Counted from the stretch's first letter, positions 40,914 to 50,103 are shown. The stretch is DNA of 64,000 nucleotides from Bacillota bacterium (GCA_023435705.1 JAEYRH010000012.1:1-64000); one strand, 5' to 3'. Notes: generated by a model from the sequence alone, not told the origin. Numbers and translations: made by a program.

Positions 40914-41531
40914 ATGATCTTCATTGCGGAAAACCTAAAAAAGTTTCGCAAGGAAAAAGACATGACCCAAGAAGAGGTCGCAAACCTGCTCCATGTCACA
41001 GCTCAGAGCGTCTCCAAATGGGAGCGCGGCGACAGCTATCCGGACATTTCGTTTCTGCCGGCCCTTGCCAATCTCTTTACGACAAGCATTGATGCGCTAG
41101 TCGGTATGGATACGATCTGTGCGAATGAAACCAGATACAATCTTCATAAACATGCCAATGAGCACATGAAGGCAAAGGAGTACCAATCAGCAGTCAACAT
41201 TTATGAAGACGGGTTGCATACCTTTCCAAGTGATGCCGGAATCATGGCCGGTTTGGCAAGCGCATTGGCATTCATGGGCGAGAGTGAGCGGTCCATCATG
41301 CTGTTTGAGCGCAGTTTGTCATTTGACGCAAGCGATAAATCAAGAGCAACCACCCGTGCAGCATTATGCTTTCTCTATATGAAAACCAATAAACAAGAAA
41401 GAGCAGTTGCACTGGCAGCCACCCTGCCGCATACCAGAGAAAGCCGAGAGGTCATCCAACCTCTCATTTTAAAAGGGCTGGACGCCTCGGAACTTGACAG
41501 GAATTTAGAAAGCATTATTCTAGGCATATAA
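40914..41531 (+). CDS. XRE-family regulator with a TPR-like C-terminus
   Basis: This 205-aa protein is started at ATG 40914; the GTG at 40905 is part of the likely GGGG site. The N-terminal 60 residues form a Cro/C1-type helix-turn-helix (MTQEEVANLLHVTAQSVSKWERG). The rest has tetratricopeptide-like helices (AVNIYEDGLHTFPSDAGIMAGLASALAF). This layout resembles regulators controlled by peptides or partner proteins. It is monocistronic, and its target is unknown. Confidence 0.87.
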   Translation: MIFIAENLKKFRKEKDMTQEEVANLLHVTAQSVSKWERGDSYPDISFLPALANLFTTSIDALVGMDTICANETRYNLHKHANEHMKAKEYQSAVNIYEDGLHTFPSDAGIMAGLASALAFMGESERSIMLFERSLSFDASDKSRATTRAALCFLYMKTNKQERAVALAATLPHTRESREVIQPLILKGLDASELDRNLESIILGI

Positions 41532-41537
41532 CAAAAA

Positions 41538-41565
41538 CCGGGGAGGGCATTCTTTCCCTCCCCGG
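41538..41565. terminator. Terminator after the HTH-TPR gene
   Basis: CCGGGGAGGG pairs with CCCTCCCCGG around an 8-base loop, 6 bp past the stop. No T-run follows. The convergent small gene ends 82 bp away. Confidence 0.6.
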
Positions 41566-41647
41566 AACCGGGCTTCCCGACACTGCCGGAGGCATAAACT
41601 TCATGCGTGGCGCAGCCCGGCGTCGCTGTCAATGGGATGCTGGTAAG

Positions 41648-41875
41648 TTACTTCCACGAGCCATTGCCGGAGCCACCGCTGGCGTTGATGTTGCCATTGA
41701 TAATGTCCTTGGCGTGGCAGACCGCACCCAGGGCCTGCTGCAACAGGAACTGCTCCTGCGGATGAGGGTCGTTGGCAGCACTTTGAATCTTTTGCTGCAC
41801 CTGAATGATGTTCTGCTCCGCGACCTTCAACTGGTTTGTGGCATCCTGCCAGCTTGCGTTGTTGAACTGATTCAT
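41648..41875 (-). CDS. Small soluble protein, function unknown
   Basis: This 75-aa protein starts at ATG 41875 after GGGAGG. It is glutamine- and asparagine-rich with an amphipathic helical middle (QLKVAEQNIIQVQQKIQSAA) and ends in a Gly/Ser tail. No signal peptide or membrane span is present. Similar short Gln-rich proteins occur among sporulating Firmicutes, but I cannot assign a family. Confidence 0.6.
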   Translation of the reverse strand: MNQFNNASWQDATNQLKVAEQNIIQVQQKIQSAANDPHPQEQFLLQQALGAVCHAKDIINGNINASGGSGNGSWK

Positions 41876-41977
41876 CACACAAAACCTCCCGAAATGACTT
41901 TTCGCCGGGAATAGCATGTGCAGGTGGAAACGTTTTTCTTCGTGCAGAATTTGGAAATGACAAAAGGAGATGCAACG

Positions 41978-42388
41978 GTGGCAGAATCATCGTTGGAGTT
42001 TGGCAAGGTTCATAGTGGAAAACTAACCGATCTGATGGTCGAAACCGGCTGCGATGATGAGAGATCAGATGCTGGGATATGGTGCCGGTGCTCCATTTTT
42101 ATCAGCGGCACAAACACAAGGATCGGGAATGTTGCAATCTTGAAAATCCAGGGTGAGCCCAAAGTCGGAGCGCTTCAGATCAATATCCTGAGCCAATACC
42201 AGAAACAAGGTTTCGAAGCGGATGCCTGCCAGATGGTGATGCCACTTGCTGATGATTTGGGGCTGGAAGAGCTTGAGATGGTGTTGTACCCATCGGACAG
42301 CGCAACAGTGCAGATTTTGGACCGACTGCAGTTATCTATGCAGTTTTCTGATATACCAAGGCAACTTGACATCAACTTCCGGTTGTGA
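41978..42388 (+). CDS. GNAT-like acetyltransferase, tentative
   Basis: This 136-aa protein is best started at GTG 41978, which follows AAAGGAG; a longer frame begins at 41918. The middle resembles a GNAT core (RIGNVAILKIQGEPKVGALQINILSQYQKQGFEADACQMVMPLADDLGLEELEMVLYP read in parts), with a C-terminal SATVQILDRL helix. The acetyl-CoA loop is weak. The end overlaps the convergent DHFR-like gene by 17 bp. Confidence 0.55.
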   Translation: MAESSLEFGKVHSGKLTDLMVETGCDDERSDAGIWCRCSIFISGTNTRIGNVAILKIQGEPKVGALQINILSQYQKQGFEADACQMVMPLADDLGLEELEMVLYPSDSATVQILDRLQLSMQFSDIPRQLDINFRL

Positions 42389-42965
42389 TTTCGCCTGAAC
42401 GCTCGTAATTTATAGCAATAACACCACGCGGGGTGACTATGCTTTCCGTCGCCTTGAATGCCGCAGGGATGGTGCCGTCTGCAAACAACCGCTTTCCACC
42501 ACCCAACGTTATCGGATATATCATTAACCAAAACACATCGACCAAATCATGCTTGAGAAGCGTCTGAATGAGATCTCCACTTCCCCAGACGTGCAAATCC
42601 GGCCCTAGTTGTTGCTTAATCTGAGCTACTTGTTTTGCAATATCTCCACTCAAAAACACAGTCGGCTGCCACTGACCAGATGTCATGGTATTCGATGCCA
42701 CGAACTTGGTCGCCTTGTTGACCCCCGGCCATATATCTCCATGTTGCGGCCAGTATGGGGCCCATATTTCATAGGTTTTGCGCCCTAACAATAGGTCGAA
42801 TGTCATGTTCATTTGCCTTCTCAGTAGTGTTCCGAGGGTCTCGTCGGAATATGACGCAATCCACCCGCCATGTGCGAATCCTCCGCTGGTATCTTCGTCT
42901 GGCCCGCCTGGGGCTTGTATGACACCATCAAGGGTGATATGTTCAAGCACAATAACTTTTCTCAC
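42372..42965 (-). CDS. Dihydrofolate reductase-family protein
   Basis: This 197-aa protein is best started at GTG 42965 after GGAGG. It begins RKVIVLEHITLDGVIQAPGG and has LLLGRKTYEIWAPYWP, LHVWGSGDLIQTLL and ITLGGGKRLF, the order seen in RibD-C/DHFR-like stand-alone proteins. It is distant from the relative at 11040. It may bind NADPH; the substrate is unknown. Confidence 0.85.
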   Translation of the reverse strand: MRKVIVLEHITLDGVIQAPGGPDEDTSGGFAHGGWIASYSDETLGTLLRRQMNMTFDLLLGRKTYEIWAPYWPQHGDIWPGVNKATKFVASNTMTSGQWQPTVFLSGDIAKQVAQIKQQLGPDLHVWGSGDLIQTLLKHDLVDVFWLMIYPITLGGGKRLFADGTIPAAFKATESIVTPRGVIAINYERSGEITTGS

Positions 42966-43071
42966 GTTCGATTCCTCCAGTATTCCAATCATTGTTTGGC
43001 TCTGCGCTTGCCCTAGAGCAAAGACTCCTCCTCATGCGCGTTGCAAGCGATCCCCCCTCTTCTACTACGCT

Positions 43072-43746
43072 TCAAAACAACCTAAGCAGCCCGCTGTGAT
43101 CTCTCAGCCATTTCTTTCTCGATTCATAATCGGGCATGATCTCCCCCACCCTGGCCCAAAACGCCTTGCTGTGGTTCATATGCTCAATGTGCACAAGCTC
43201 ATGCACCACCACATAATCAATCACATCAACCGGTGCCATCACAAGCCGCCAGGAGAAGTTGAGGCTGCCCTTGCTGCTACAGGAACCCCAGCGCTTGCGG
43301 GCATCGGAAAGGCGGACGGAGCCATAATGGATGCCGGTGAGGTCACGCCAGCGGGCAAGCCTTTCATTGAGTATGGCAGCAGCCTGTTCGCAGTACCACC
43401 GGCGAAGGCGCTGCTCCGCCTTAGGCAGCCAGGCCTTGGGAAAGGCCAATGTGTCGCCCACGACATCAATCTGCTTTGCACGCTCAGAGACAGCGAGCAT
43501 AAGCTTGCGGCCCAATATGGGGAATTCCTCGCCGCTGGCGGGTTCGGCCGGCTTGTGCAGGGCAACGCGGGCCCGCATCATCTCCTGCTTTTCATCAATC
43601 CAGCGCCGCTTTTGCAGCACAAAGCCATCGATTTCCCGCCTGGGCATGCGCAATGGCGCGCGCACAACGAGCCGCGCGTCTGCCATGATTTGGATGGAGA
43701 GCGTTTTTCGGCTGGAGCGGATTAATTCATAAGCAATGTCCGGCAT
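43072..43746 (-). CDS. YgjP/DUF45-type metallopeptidase
   Basis: This 224-aa protein, started at ATG 43746, has the DUF45 pattern: RRKTLSI-like N-terminus (RSSRKTLSIQI), RKRWGSCSSKGSLNFSWRLVMAP and the zinc motif HELVHIEHMNHSKAFW. Members are M48-like metallopeptidases with possible nucleic-acid roles. The first ATG of the frame (43776) would overlap the polysaccharide deacetylase gene by 14 bp. The preferred start leaves a 16-bp gap. Confidence 0.88.
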   Translation of the reverse strand: MPDIAYELIRSSRKTLSIQIMADARLVVRAPLRMPRREIDGFVLQKRRWIDEKQEMMRARVALHKPAEPASGEEFPILGRKLMLAVSERAKQIDVVGDTLAFPKAWLPKAEQRLRRWYCEQAAAILNERLARWRDLTGIHYGSVRLSDARKRWGSCSSKGSLNFSWRLVMAPVDVIDYVVVHELVHIEHMNHSKAFWARVGEIMPDYESRKKWLRDHSGLLRLF

Positions 43747-43762
43747 GGCAGGCCCCAAGTGG

Positions 43763-44494
43763 TTACTTCCTGCCATTATACCGCAGGAGATCGCCCACTG
43801 TCACGAACGTGTAGCCCTTGGCCTCCAGGCCTTCGGCGATACCCGAAATGGCCGCGATGGAATCGCCCTTGCTGTCATACATCACATGGAGCAGGATGAT
43901 GGAACCGGGTCTTGCGTTTTCCACTACATATTTACTGATCGATTCCGCGCTATCATTCACTTCCGGAATGGAGTTGGGCTCGAGATCCCACAGGATTGTT
44001 TTGCGATTGCGGTCATGCAGATACCAGGGCAGCAGCAGGAGCTTCTTTCCAAAGGGCGGGCGGAACTGAATCTCACCGGTATATCCAGCGGTGCGGATCA
44101 GCCCGTCGGTCTTCTCAATTTCCGAAGATAGGAAGGATGGGGTTTTGAGCACCATGCGTTGGTGGGAGTAGCTATGGTTACCGATCTCGTGGCCGGCAGC
44201 GGTGATTGCAGCGGCCTCGTCTGGAAACTCCTCGATGGACTGCCCAACCAGGAAGAAGGTGGCCTTGACCCCGGCAGCATCCAGCGCCGCCAGCACCTCA
44301 CCGGTGCGTTCAGAGGGGCCATCATCAAAGGTGAGCGCCACCACCTTTTCAGCGGTCTGCACGCGGTTCACGATGCCGCCGAAAAATTGGAATGTGCGCG
44401 ATCGCGACACGGTGAATGCACCAAAAACCAGCAGCGTCAATGCCGCCACGGCAAACAGCGCCACCAAGACCCACTTTCTGCGCAAATCAATCAC
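43763..44494 (-). CDS. Membrane-anchored polysaccharide deacetylase
   Basis: This 243-aa protein has a single N-terminal membrane span (about 8-28) and a NodB-type domain: TFDDGPSERT (catalytic Asp and metal Asp), HEIGNHSYSH (metal histidines), RPPFG and LHVMYD. The size and anchor recall PdaB-type enzymes, which remove acetyl groups from peptidoglycan and take part in cortex formation during sporulation. It lies 51 bp from a second deacetylase-like gene. Confidence 0.92.
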   Translation of the reverse strand: MIDLRRKWVLVALFAVAALTLLVFGAFTVSRSRTFQFFGGIVNRVQTAEKVVALTFDDGPSERTGEVLAALDAAGVKATFFLVGQSIEEFPDEAAAITAAGHEIGNHSYSHQRMVLKTPSFLSSEIEKTDGLIRTAGYTGEIQFRPPFGKKLLLLPWYLHDRNRKTILWDLEPNSIPEVNDSAESISKYVVENARPGSIILLHVMYDSKGDSIAAISGIAEGLEAKGYTFVTVGDLLRYNGRK

Positions 44495-44545
44495 TCCAAT
44501 GCCAAAGGAGCTGGTTTTATCGACTAGTATGTCCAGCTGTGGGGA

Positions 44546-45460
44546 TCAATCCACACCCACTGCCTGCGGGCTCTCATGGCCCTTTTCCCGGCCAAGCAGC
44601 TCCGACACAAACACTAGCTCCACACCGTTTCGATCAAACTCGTCCAGCATGGAGGCGATGGCCTCGGCGGTGGGCTTGCCGCCCTCCACGCCCACATGGC
44701 CAATGGCCACGGCATAACCCGTCCGCAGCGCAATCTCCTGGGCCTTTTTGAGTTGCTTCACAATATAGCTCTTTGGCCGCTGGCCGTCCAGAAAAACATT
44801 GCGCTCCAGGCAAGGCACACTGAATTCATCGGCCACTGCCTTGATCACAGACTTCTCGCCAGTGCGGCTGTCCACGAAGAAAAAACCCTTGCCGGCAACC
44901 TGTTGCATCACAGAGCGCATTACCCGCTCGTCGGCGCTGGCGCGGCTGCCCATGTGCACATTGGCGCCGGAGGCATATGGCACATTCTCCAGCGCCAAAT
45001 GGGTGATAGAGCCGATCTTTTCGCTATCGAGGCTGCAAAGGATGGGGTTTTTGCCAAGCCAGGAGGGTGAGCCGTGCATCGGCTCCATCGGCAGGTGCAC
45101 GATCACCTCAAAGCCCTTATCATAAGCGGCCTCAGCGTCTTGCTTGGTAAACTCGCAGAAGGGCATCACCGCCATGGTCAGGTGGCGGCCGATGGCCAGC
45201 ATCTCCTTCACGCCCTCGCGGCTCTGGCCGAAATCGTCAATGATGATAGCCAGCCGCGGGTGATCCTCCGTGGACCTGGCCATCGCCGGCACGTCGGGCA
45301 TGGGTGCAGTGTACCAGATCGTCTTGTCATAACCGCCCTCGCCGCCGTGCAGTGGCTCCGGCACAAGAATGACAGCCAGCACTGCAACCAGAAGAATGGA
45401 GACCAAGGCCACAAAGTGGGTAGGAGTCACGTTGAATACATGAATATGTTTTTCGCGCAA
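44546..45460 (-). CDS. Divergent polysaccharide deacetylase family protein (YibQ-like)
   Basis: This 304-aa protein has an N-terminal membrane span (about 17-34) and the divergent deacetylase core: LAIIIDDFGQS, MAVMPFCEFTKQDAEAAYDKGFEVIVHLPMEPM and FFVDSRTGEKSV, ending with AIGHVGVEGGKPTAEAI. These proteins are distant relatives of NodB enzymes and probably act on envelope glycans. With the neighbouring PdaB-like gene it may form a small cell-envelope unit. Confidence 0.9.
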   Translation of the reverse strand: MREKHIHVFNVTPTHFVALVSILLVAVLAVILVPEPLHGGEGGYDKTIWYTAPMPDVPAMARSTEDHPRLAIIIDDFGQSREGVKEMLAIGRHLTMAVMPFCEFTKQDAEAAYDKGFEVIVHLPMEPMHGSPSWLGKNPILCSLDSEKIGSITHLALENVPYASGANVHMGSRASADERVMRSVMQQVAGKGFFFVDSRTGEKSVIKAVADEFSVPCLERNVFLDGQRPKSYIVKQLKKAQEIALRTGYAVAIGHVGVEGGKPTAEAIASMLDEFDRNGVELVFVSELLGREKGHESPQAVGVD

Positions 45461-45569
45461 AAGCGCTCACCGCCCCATTGATGGATGTATAGATGTATAT
45501 GGGGCGGCAGGGTTGATTATTCGTTAGGTCCACATAGATAGGGTAACATGGGCAATGAAGGGTTGATAA

Positions 45570-45599
45570 ACGGGCCGGGGCGGAGCCCGGCCCCTACTG
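45570..45599. repeat. GAGCCCGGCCCCTACTG intergenic repeat, copy 2
   Basis: GGGCCGGG (45572-45579) pairs with CCCGGCCC (45586-45593). The right arm and flank, GAGCCCGGCCCCTACTG, are identical to the copy at 20616. It lies between the deacetylase gene and the 152-aa gene. Confidence 0.6.
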
Positions 45600-45635
45600 C
45601 AAGAATGCCTATGATGTTCCTCAGATCACAGAAAT

Positions 45636-46094
45636 TCACTCAGGTTTGGCTTCCGCAGCAGCCCGGCCAAAGCCTTTGAGCTCCATGCGGGTGTTTTCCA
45701 GGTTGTTGCCGGTGAGTAAGTCAGTGATCATATAGATGGTCTTTTGAAGCTGTGTCGCAGCGATCTCAAACTGGCTTTCCAGCTTGTCACCGCGCCGCCA
45801 GTAGTCAGTGTCCTGCTCCTCGTGGGTGAGCTTGCCGCCCTTTCGCACAATGTGGCGCACCAGCCGAAGCATACTGTGCCACTCCTCGGGGAATTGGCTG
45901 GATGCCACATGGATGTAAAGCTGCCCCTTTTCCAGATTCAGGCTCACCAGCAGGTCGCGTCCTTCAAACACCATCACGAAGTAGCCGGTCCGGGCGCGGT
46001 TGAATTCATAACTGACCAGATCAAACCCAAAATCCTCGGCCAAAAAGCCAAAGCCATCCACAGCCTTGATGAGCATTGACATCGATTCCTTCAT
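45636..46094 (-). CDS. Soluble protein, function unknown
   Basis: This 152-aa protein starts at ATG 46094 after GGAGG. It looks like a compact alpha/beta protein (FLAEDFGFDLVSYEFNRARTGYFVMVFEG, DLLVSLNLEKGQLYIHVAS). Its second half is a charged helix with EEQDTDYWRRGDKLESQFE. I do not recognise the family. It stands between the deacetylases and the divergently transcribed topB. Confidence 0.6.
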   Translation of the reverse strand: MKESMSMLIKAVDGFGFLAEDFGFDLVSYEFNRARTGYFVMVFEGRDLLVSLNLEKGQLYIHVASSQFPEEWHSMLRLVRHIVRKGGKLTHEEQDTDYWRRGDKLESQFEIAATQLQKTIYMITDLLTGNNLENTRMELKGFGRAAAEAKPE

Positions 46095-46271
46095 AGGGCA
46101 CCTCCGCCGGTCATTTTCGATTGATTGGAAAACAGTCTGATCAGCATCAAGGGATCGCCAGCACCGCTGGCTACTGCCTGCCGGCAATTGACTACTCGTT
46201 TCACATATTACTATAATACCTCCCTCACCCTTTTTCAACAGCAACCGCCCATCTTCGCCATCCTGCAATTG

Positions 46272-46331
46272 TTGACCGCCATCAACATTGTGTTATAATA
46301 TGGAATCACCAACGCCGGGGATCGGCGTTTT
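46272..46331 (+). promoter_or_regulatory. Promoter and leader hairpin of topB
   Basis: TTGACC (46272-46277) and TATAAT (46294-46299) are 16 bp apart. The short leader contains AACGCCG (46311-46317) pairing with CGGCGTT (46323-46329), directly followed by TTTGGAGG. It sits at the transcript's 5' end next to the ribosome binding site, so it may stabilise the mRNA or affect translation. Confidence 0.65.
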
Positions 46332-46341
46332 GGAGGAATGA

Positions 46342-48624
46342 ATGCCAAGAACGCTGATTGTGGCGGAAAAACCGTCGGTGGGCTCCGATATCGCAAGGGT
46401 GCTGGGCTGCCGGGACCGGAAAAAAGGATACATTGAAGGCGATGGCTACATCATCACATGGGCCATTGGCCATCTGGTTACCCTCTGCTCGCCGGAGGAG
46501 ATGGACGAAGCCCTGAAGAACTGGAGCTTCGATACGCTGCCCATCCTGCCGCATGAGATGAAGCTTAAAGTGGTGGGCCGCACCCGCGAGCAGTTCGGAA
46601 CAGTGAAACGCCTGATGAACCTGGCGGAAGTGAGCGATATCGTGTGCGCAACCGACTCGGGCCGCGAGGGCGAGCTGATTTTCCGCTATATCTATCATAT
46701 GGCCGGGTGCGACAAGCCCTTTCAGCGGCTGTGGATCAGCTCCATGACCGACGAAGCCATCCGCGATGGGTTTGCAAGCCTCAGGCCAGGCCGGGAGTAT
46801 GACAACCTGTACCAATCAGCCCGCTGCCGTGCCGAGGCCGACTGGCTTGTGGGCATGAACGGCAGCCGGGGCTACACGCTGCAATATGACAGGCTCCTCT
46901 CCGTGGGCCGTGTGCAGACGCCCACGCTGGCCATCATGGTCAAGCGCGAGCGGGAGATCCAAAACTTCGTGCCGGAGCAATACCAGGAGCTTTGGGCCAC
47001 CTTCAATGGCTTCAAGGGCCGTTGGTTTGACGAAAAGGGGGAGGACAGGCCCAGCCGCATCCCCAAGGAAAAGCAGCAGCGGGCCCATCAATTCGCCGAG
47101 GAGCTGAAGGGCAAGCCCTACGTGGTGGAGTCGATCGAGAAGGAGCAAAAGAGCTTCAAACCGCCACAGCTTTATGATTTGACAGAGCTGCAGCGCGACG
47201 CCAACCGCGCCTTCGGCTGGCCGGCCTCCAAGACGCTGGAGGTCGCCCAGGCGCTTTATGAAAAGCGCAAGCTCATCACCTATCCCCGCACCGACAGCCG
47301 GTATTTGAGCCGCGACCTCTTCAAAACCCTGAAGAGCCGCCTTCAAAAGCTCGACCTGCCGCCGTGGGCGGAGCATGTGAAGGTGGCGCTTGCCTCAGAA
47401 CGCAATCTGTTTGGGCGCGTGATCAACGACGCCCATGTGTCTGACCACCACGCGATCATCCCCACCGGCAAGGAGATCGGCAAGACACAACTGGATGACG
47501 ATGAGGCCAAGCTCTTTGACCGCATCGCAAGGAGATTCATCGCCATCTTCTTCCCGGACCAGGAAGTGGAGTTCCTCACTGTGACCACCAGGGCTGACAG
47601 CCAACCCTTTTTGACAAAGGGCAAAAACGTGCTCGTGCCCGGTTGGCAGGCGGTTTATGAAACAAACACTGTTGCCGCAGAAGCAGAGGCTCCCAAAAAG
47701 AAAACCCGTGCCAAGGGCAAAGAAGAGGAATACGCCGATCTGCCTGCGCTCAGCGAAGGCGACAGCGGCAAGGTGAAAGCCGCCAAGATTGAGGAAAAGC
47801 AAACAACACCGCCATCACGATATACAGAAGCGTCGCTGCTCTCCGCGATGGAAAACGCCGGGCGGCTCATTGAGGATGAGGAGCTCAAAGAGCAGATGAA
47901 AGACAGCGGCCTGGGCACGCCGGCCACGCGGGCCGCCATCATTGAGCGGCTCATCTATGTGCGCTATGTGCGGCGTACAGGCCGCCTGCTGGCCCCCACG
48001 CCGAAGGGAATGGCCCTTGTGGAAGTGCTGCTGGCCGAGCTGGCAAGCCCTGAAATGACAGGCCGCTGGGAAAAGGAACTGGCTGAAATCGGCCGGGGCG
48101 AAAAGGACCCGAATGACTTCATGGAGGAGATCCGGCAGTTTGTGCGCAAGATCGTCAATGCCTCCAGAACCAAGGTGGAAAGCGCCAGCTTCCCGGAGGA
48201 AAAGCGCAAAGCTCCCAGCGGGCCCAAGGAGCCCATTGGCAACTGCCCCGTATGCAACAGCTACTTATATGAAAACTCCAAGACCTTCTATTGCAGCCGC
48301 TGGCGGGCAGGGTGCAAGTTCAGCATCTGGAAGGATGCCGCGAGCAAGACCGGCGGGCCGGAAATTGACGAGAGCCTGGCCAAGAAGCTTCTGGAAGGCA
48401 AGCCGCTGGTGGGCCACACCGGCACGCTGCAATTGGTGAAGAAGGCCCCTTGGGTGGAGTGGCTGCCCATTGGCGGCGTGGCCCCAGCGGCAAATGCCGC
48501 AGAGGAAGCGGCAGCGGAACAGGAGCCAAAGGCGAAGGCTCGCAAACCAGCCACCAAGAAGAAAGCGTCGGCCGCCAAAAAGGCACCCGCTACCAAAAAG
48601 AAGACAGGCGGCGAAGGCAAATGA
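46342..48624 (+). CDS. topB: DNA topoisomerase III
   Basis: This 760-aa type IA topoisomerase begins with a TOPRIM domain (TLIVAEKPSVGSDIARVLG, TDSGREGELIF). The catalytic tyrosine is in LITYPRTDSRYL. A zinc-finger-like CPVC...C follows near residue 640. The last 40 residues are rich in Lys, Ala and Thr, a basic DNA-binding tail. It relaxes and decatenates DNA. Its stop overlaps the start of the pseudouridine synthase gene (ATGA). Confidence 0.96.
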   Translation: MPRTLIVAEKPSVGSDIARVLGCRDRKKGYIEGDGYIITWAIGHLVTLCSPEEMDEALKNWSFDTLPILPHEMKLKVVGRTREQFGTVKRLMNLAEVSDIVCATDSGREGELIFRYIYHMAGCDKPFQRLWISSMTDEAIRDGFASLRPGREYDNLYQSARCRAEADWLVGMNGSRGYTLQYDRLLSVGRVQTPTLAIMVKREREIQNFVPEQYQELWATFNGFKGRWFDEKGEDRPSRIPKEKQQRAHQFAEELKGKPYVVESIEKEQKSFKPPQLYDLTELQRDANRAFGWPASKTLEVAQALYEKRKLITYPRTDSRYLSRDLFKTLKSRLQKLDLPPWAEHVKVALASERNLFGRVINDAHVSDHHAIIPTGKEIGKTQLDDDEAKLFDRIARRFIAIFFPDQEVEFLTVTTRADSQPFLTKGKNVLVPGWQAVYETNTVAAEAEAPKKKTRAKGKEEEYADLPALSEGDSGKVKAAKIEEKQTTPPSRYTEASLLSAMENAGRLIEDEELKEQMKDSGLGTPATRAAIIERLIYVRYVRRTGRLLAPTPKGMALVEVLLAELASPEMTGRWEKELAEIGRGEKDPNDFMEEIRQFVRKIVNASRTKVESASFPEEKRKAPSGPKEPIGNCPVCNSYLYENSKTFYCSRWRAGCKFSIWKDAASKTGGPEIDESLAKKLLEGKPLVGHTGTLQLVKKAPWVEWLPIGGVAPAANAAEEAAAEQEPKAKARKPATKKKASAAKKAPATKKKTGGEGK

Positions 48625-49319
48625 GGCTTGATAAACTCTTGAGCTTCTGCGGCTTCGGCAGCCGCAATGAGGTGCGCAAACTGATGCGGCAGGGCCTGGT
48701 GACCGTGGATGGCGCAGAAGTGCGCGACCAGGCCACACAGGTGAACCCGGAGACGCAGCACGTCGAGGTGAACGGCGAAGCGGTGCGTTACCGCGAGCAT
48801 ATCTATATCATGCTTTACAAACCCGAAGGCGTGATCTCCGCAACAGACGACCGCTGGCATGACACTGTGCTGGACTTGCTGGAAGGGGCCTATGCCGAGC
48901 GGGAGCTCTTCCCAGCAGGAAGGCTGGATCGCGACACAACAGGCCTGATGCTGCTCACCGACGACGGCGTGCTGGCCCACGATCTGCTATCTCCGAAAAA
49001 GCATGTGGAAAAGATATACGAGGCGGAGCTGGACAATGCCGCCGATTCAGCCGATGTGGACGCATTCGCTGCGGGCATTGACCTGGGCGACTTCACGAGC
49101 AAGCCAGCCCGGCTCACAATCCTTGATGGCAACCGGGCCGAAGTGGCGCTCACCGAGGGCAAGTTCCACCAGGTGAAGCGCATGTTTGAGGCGCGGGGCA
49201 AGACCGTGGTGAAATTGCACCGCAAGAGCATGGGGCCGCTGGTGCTGGATGAAAGCCTGCAGCCCGGCGATTGGCGGGAGCTGACGGAAGAGGAAGTAAA
49301 GGCGCTGAAAGAGCGGTAA
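48621..49319 (+). CDS. 16S/23S rRNA pseudouridine synthase (RsuA/RluB family)
   Basis: This 232-aa protein, started at ATG 48621, overlaps topB by 4 bp. An S4 domain is at the N-terminus (MRLDKLLSFCGFGSRNEVRKLMRQG). The catalytic aspartate lies in FPAGRLDRDTTGLMLLT. The end has the family EGKFHQVKRMFEARGKTVVKLHR. It isomerises uridine to pseudouridine in rRNA. RsuA and RluB/E/F types cannot be told apart by eye. Confidence 0.94.
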   Translation: MRLDKLLSFCGFGSRNEVRKLMRQGLVTVDGAEVRDQATQVNPETQHVEVNGEAVRYREHIYIMLYKPEGVISATDDRWHDTVLDLLEGAYAERELFPAGRLDRDTTGLMLLTDDGVLAHDLLSPKKHVEKIYEAELDNAADSADVDAFAAGIDLGDFTSKPARLTILDGNRAEVALTEGKFHQVKRMFEARGKTVVKLHRKSMGPLVLDESLQPGDWRELTEEEVKALKER

Positions 49320-49351
49320 AGCAAACAAGCAAATCACGCAAGAGAGGGCTC

Positions 49352-50002
49352 TTATCCGATGCCCTCCGCCTTGAGCCAGGTCAGGAAATCCACGATCATC
49401 GCGCGAATGTCTGACTCGGCGGTGCCTTCATAAATGCCATTCACGACAAGCACATTGGGCTTGCTCTGCTCCGGTTTGGCTGCACCTTCCTGCAAAACAC
49501 ATTCCAAACGGTCATCAGCACCGATGTATTCCAGCCCAATGCAGGCTTTTTCATCATACAGGTCTATGGAACCCGCTGTGACCGATATGACATGCTCATA
49601 TTTTGTGTTATCAAACGAGTATTCATTTGAAAAATACACAACCGATTTGTTGCTGCTATTCACATCCACATTGCGGGCAATGTCAGGCAGATACTCCTTC
49701 ATGATCCTCTCGATGACAACCATCGCCTCGGCTTCACCCAGCACCGGCGGGGGTGCCGGCTCCCCTATGTATAGCGGGATATCCGTGCTGAGCGGGCTCA
49801 CCGCCACAATCCCGGGAGTCGGTCTTGCTGATTCACCTGGAGATCCATCACAGCCCGCTACGGCAGAAACCGCCGCCAGAAGCCCAACGGCAGCCACAGC
49901 CTGCCGACAGGCGCGCCAACGGGCGGGCAGCCGCTCCAACAGCTCCGGATGGGCAAGGGCATCATCCTTGGCAGGGTAACGGAGAGCACCCATTCGCCTC
50001 AC
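49352..50002 (-). CDS. Putative lipoprotein C, distant paralogue of the 192/989 lipoproteins
   Basis: This protein is 216 aa from GTG 50002, or 213 aa from ATG 49993. Its N-terminus RYPAKDDALAHPELLERLPARW matches the pre-signal extension of the two lipoproteins at 192-1858. A lipobox ending AVAGC (Cys51) follows. It shares the APPPVLGEAEAMVVIE segment and the C-terminal VDFLTWLKAEGIG tail, but it lacks the HGxGRGxFGC motif. No radical SAM gene is adjacent. It thus marks which motif depends on the radical SAM context. The function is unknown. Confidence 0.7.
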   Translation of the reverse strand: MRRMGALRYPAKDDALAHPELLERLPARWRACRQAVAAVGLLAAVSAVAGCDGSPGESARPTPGIVAVSPLSTDIPLYIGEPAPPPVLGEAEAMVVIERIMKEYLPDIARNVDVNSSNKSVVYFSNEYSFDNTKYEHVISVTAGSIDLYDEKACIGLEYIGADDRLECVLQEGAAKPEQSKPNVLVVNGIYEGTAESDIRAMIVDFLTWLKAEGIG

Positions 50003-50077
50003 GGGCCTGATTTAAATACGGCTGCCACCTCTGCAAATGGTTATGACCAGAAGCAGCGATCTGGTATCACGAGAGAA

Positions 50078-50097
50078 AGGCGGCCAATTGGCCGCCT
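50078..50097 (-). terminator. Terminator of the secreted-protein gene
   Basis: On the minus strand AGGCGGCC-AATT-GGCCGCCT is followed by TTCTCTC. It lies 6 bp past the stop of the gene at 50104. Confidence 0.75.
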
Positions 50098-50103
50098 GCG
50101 CAA

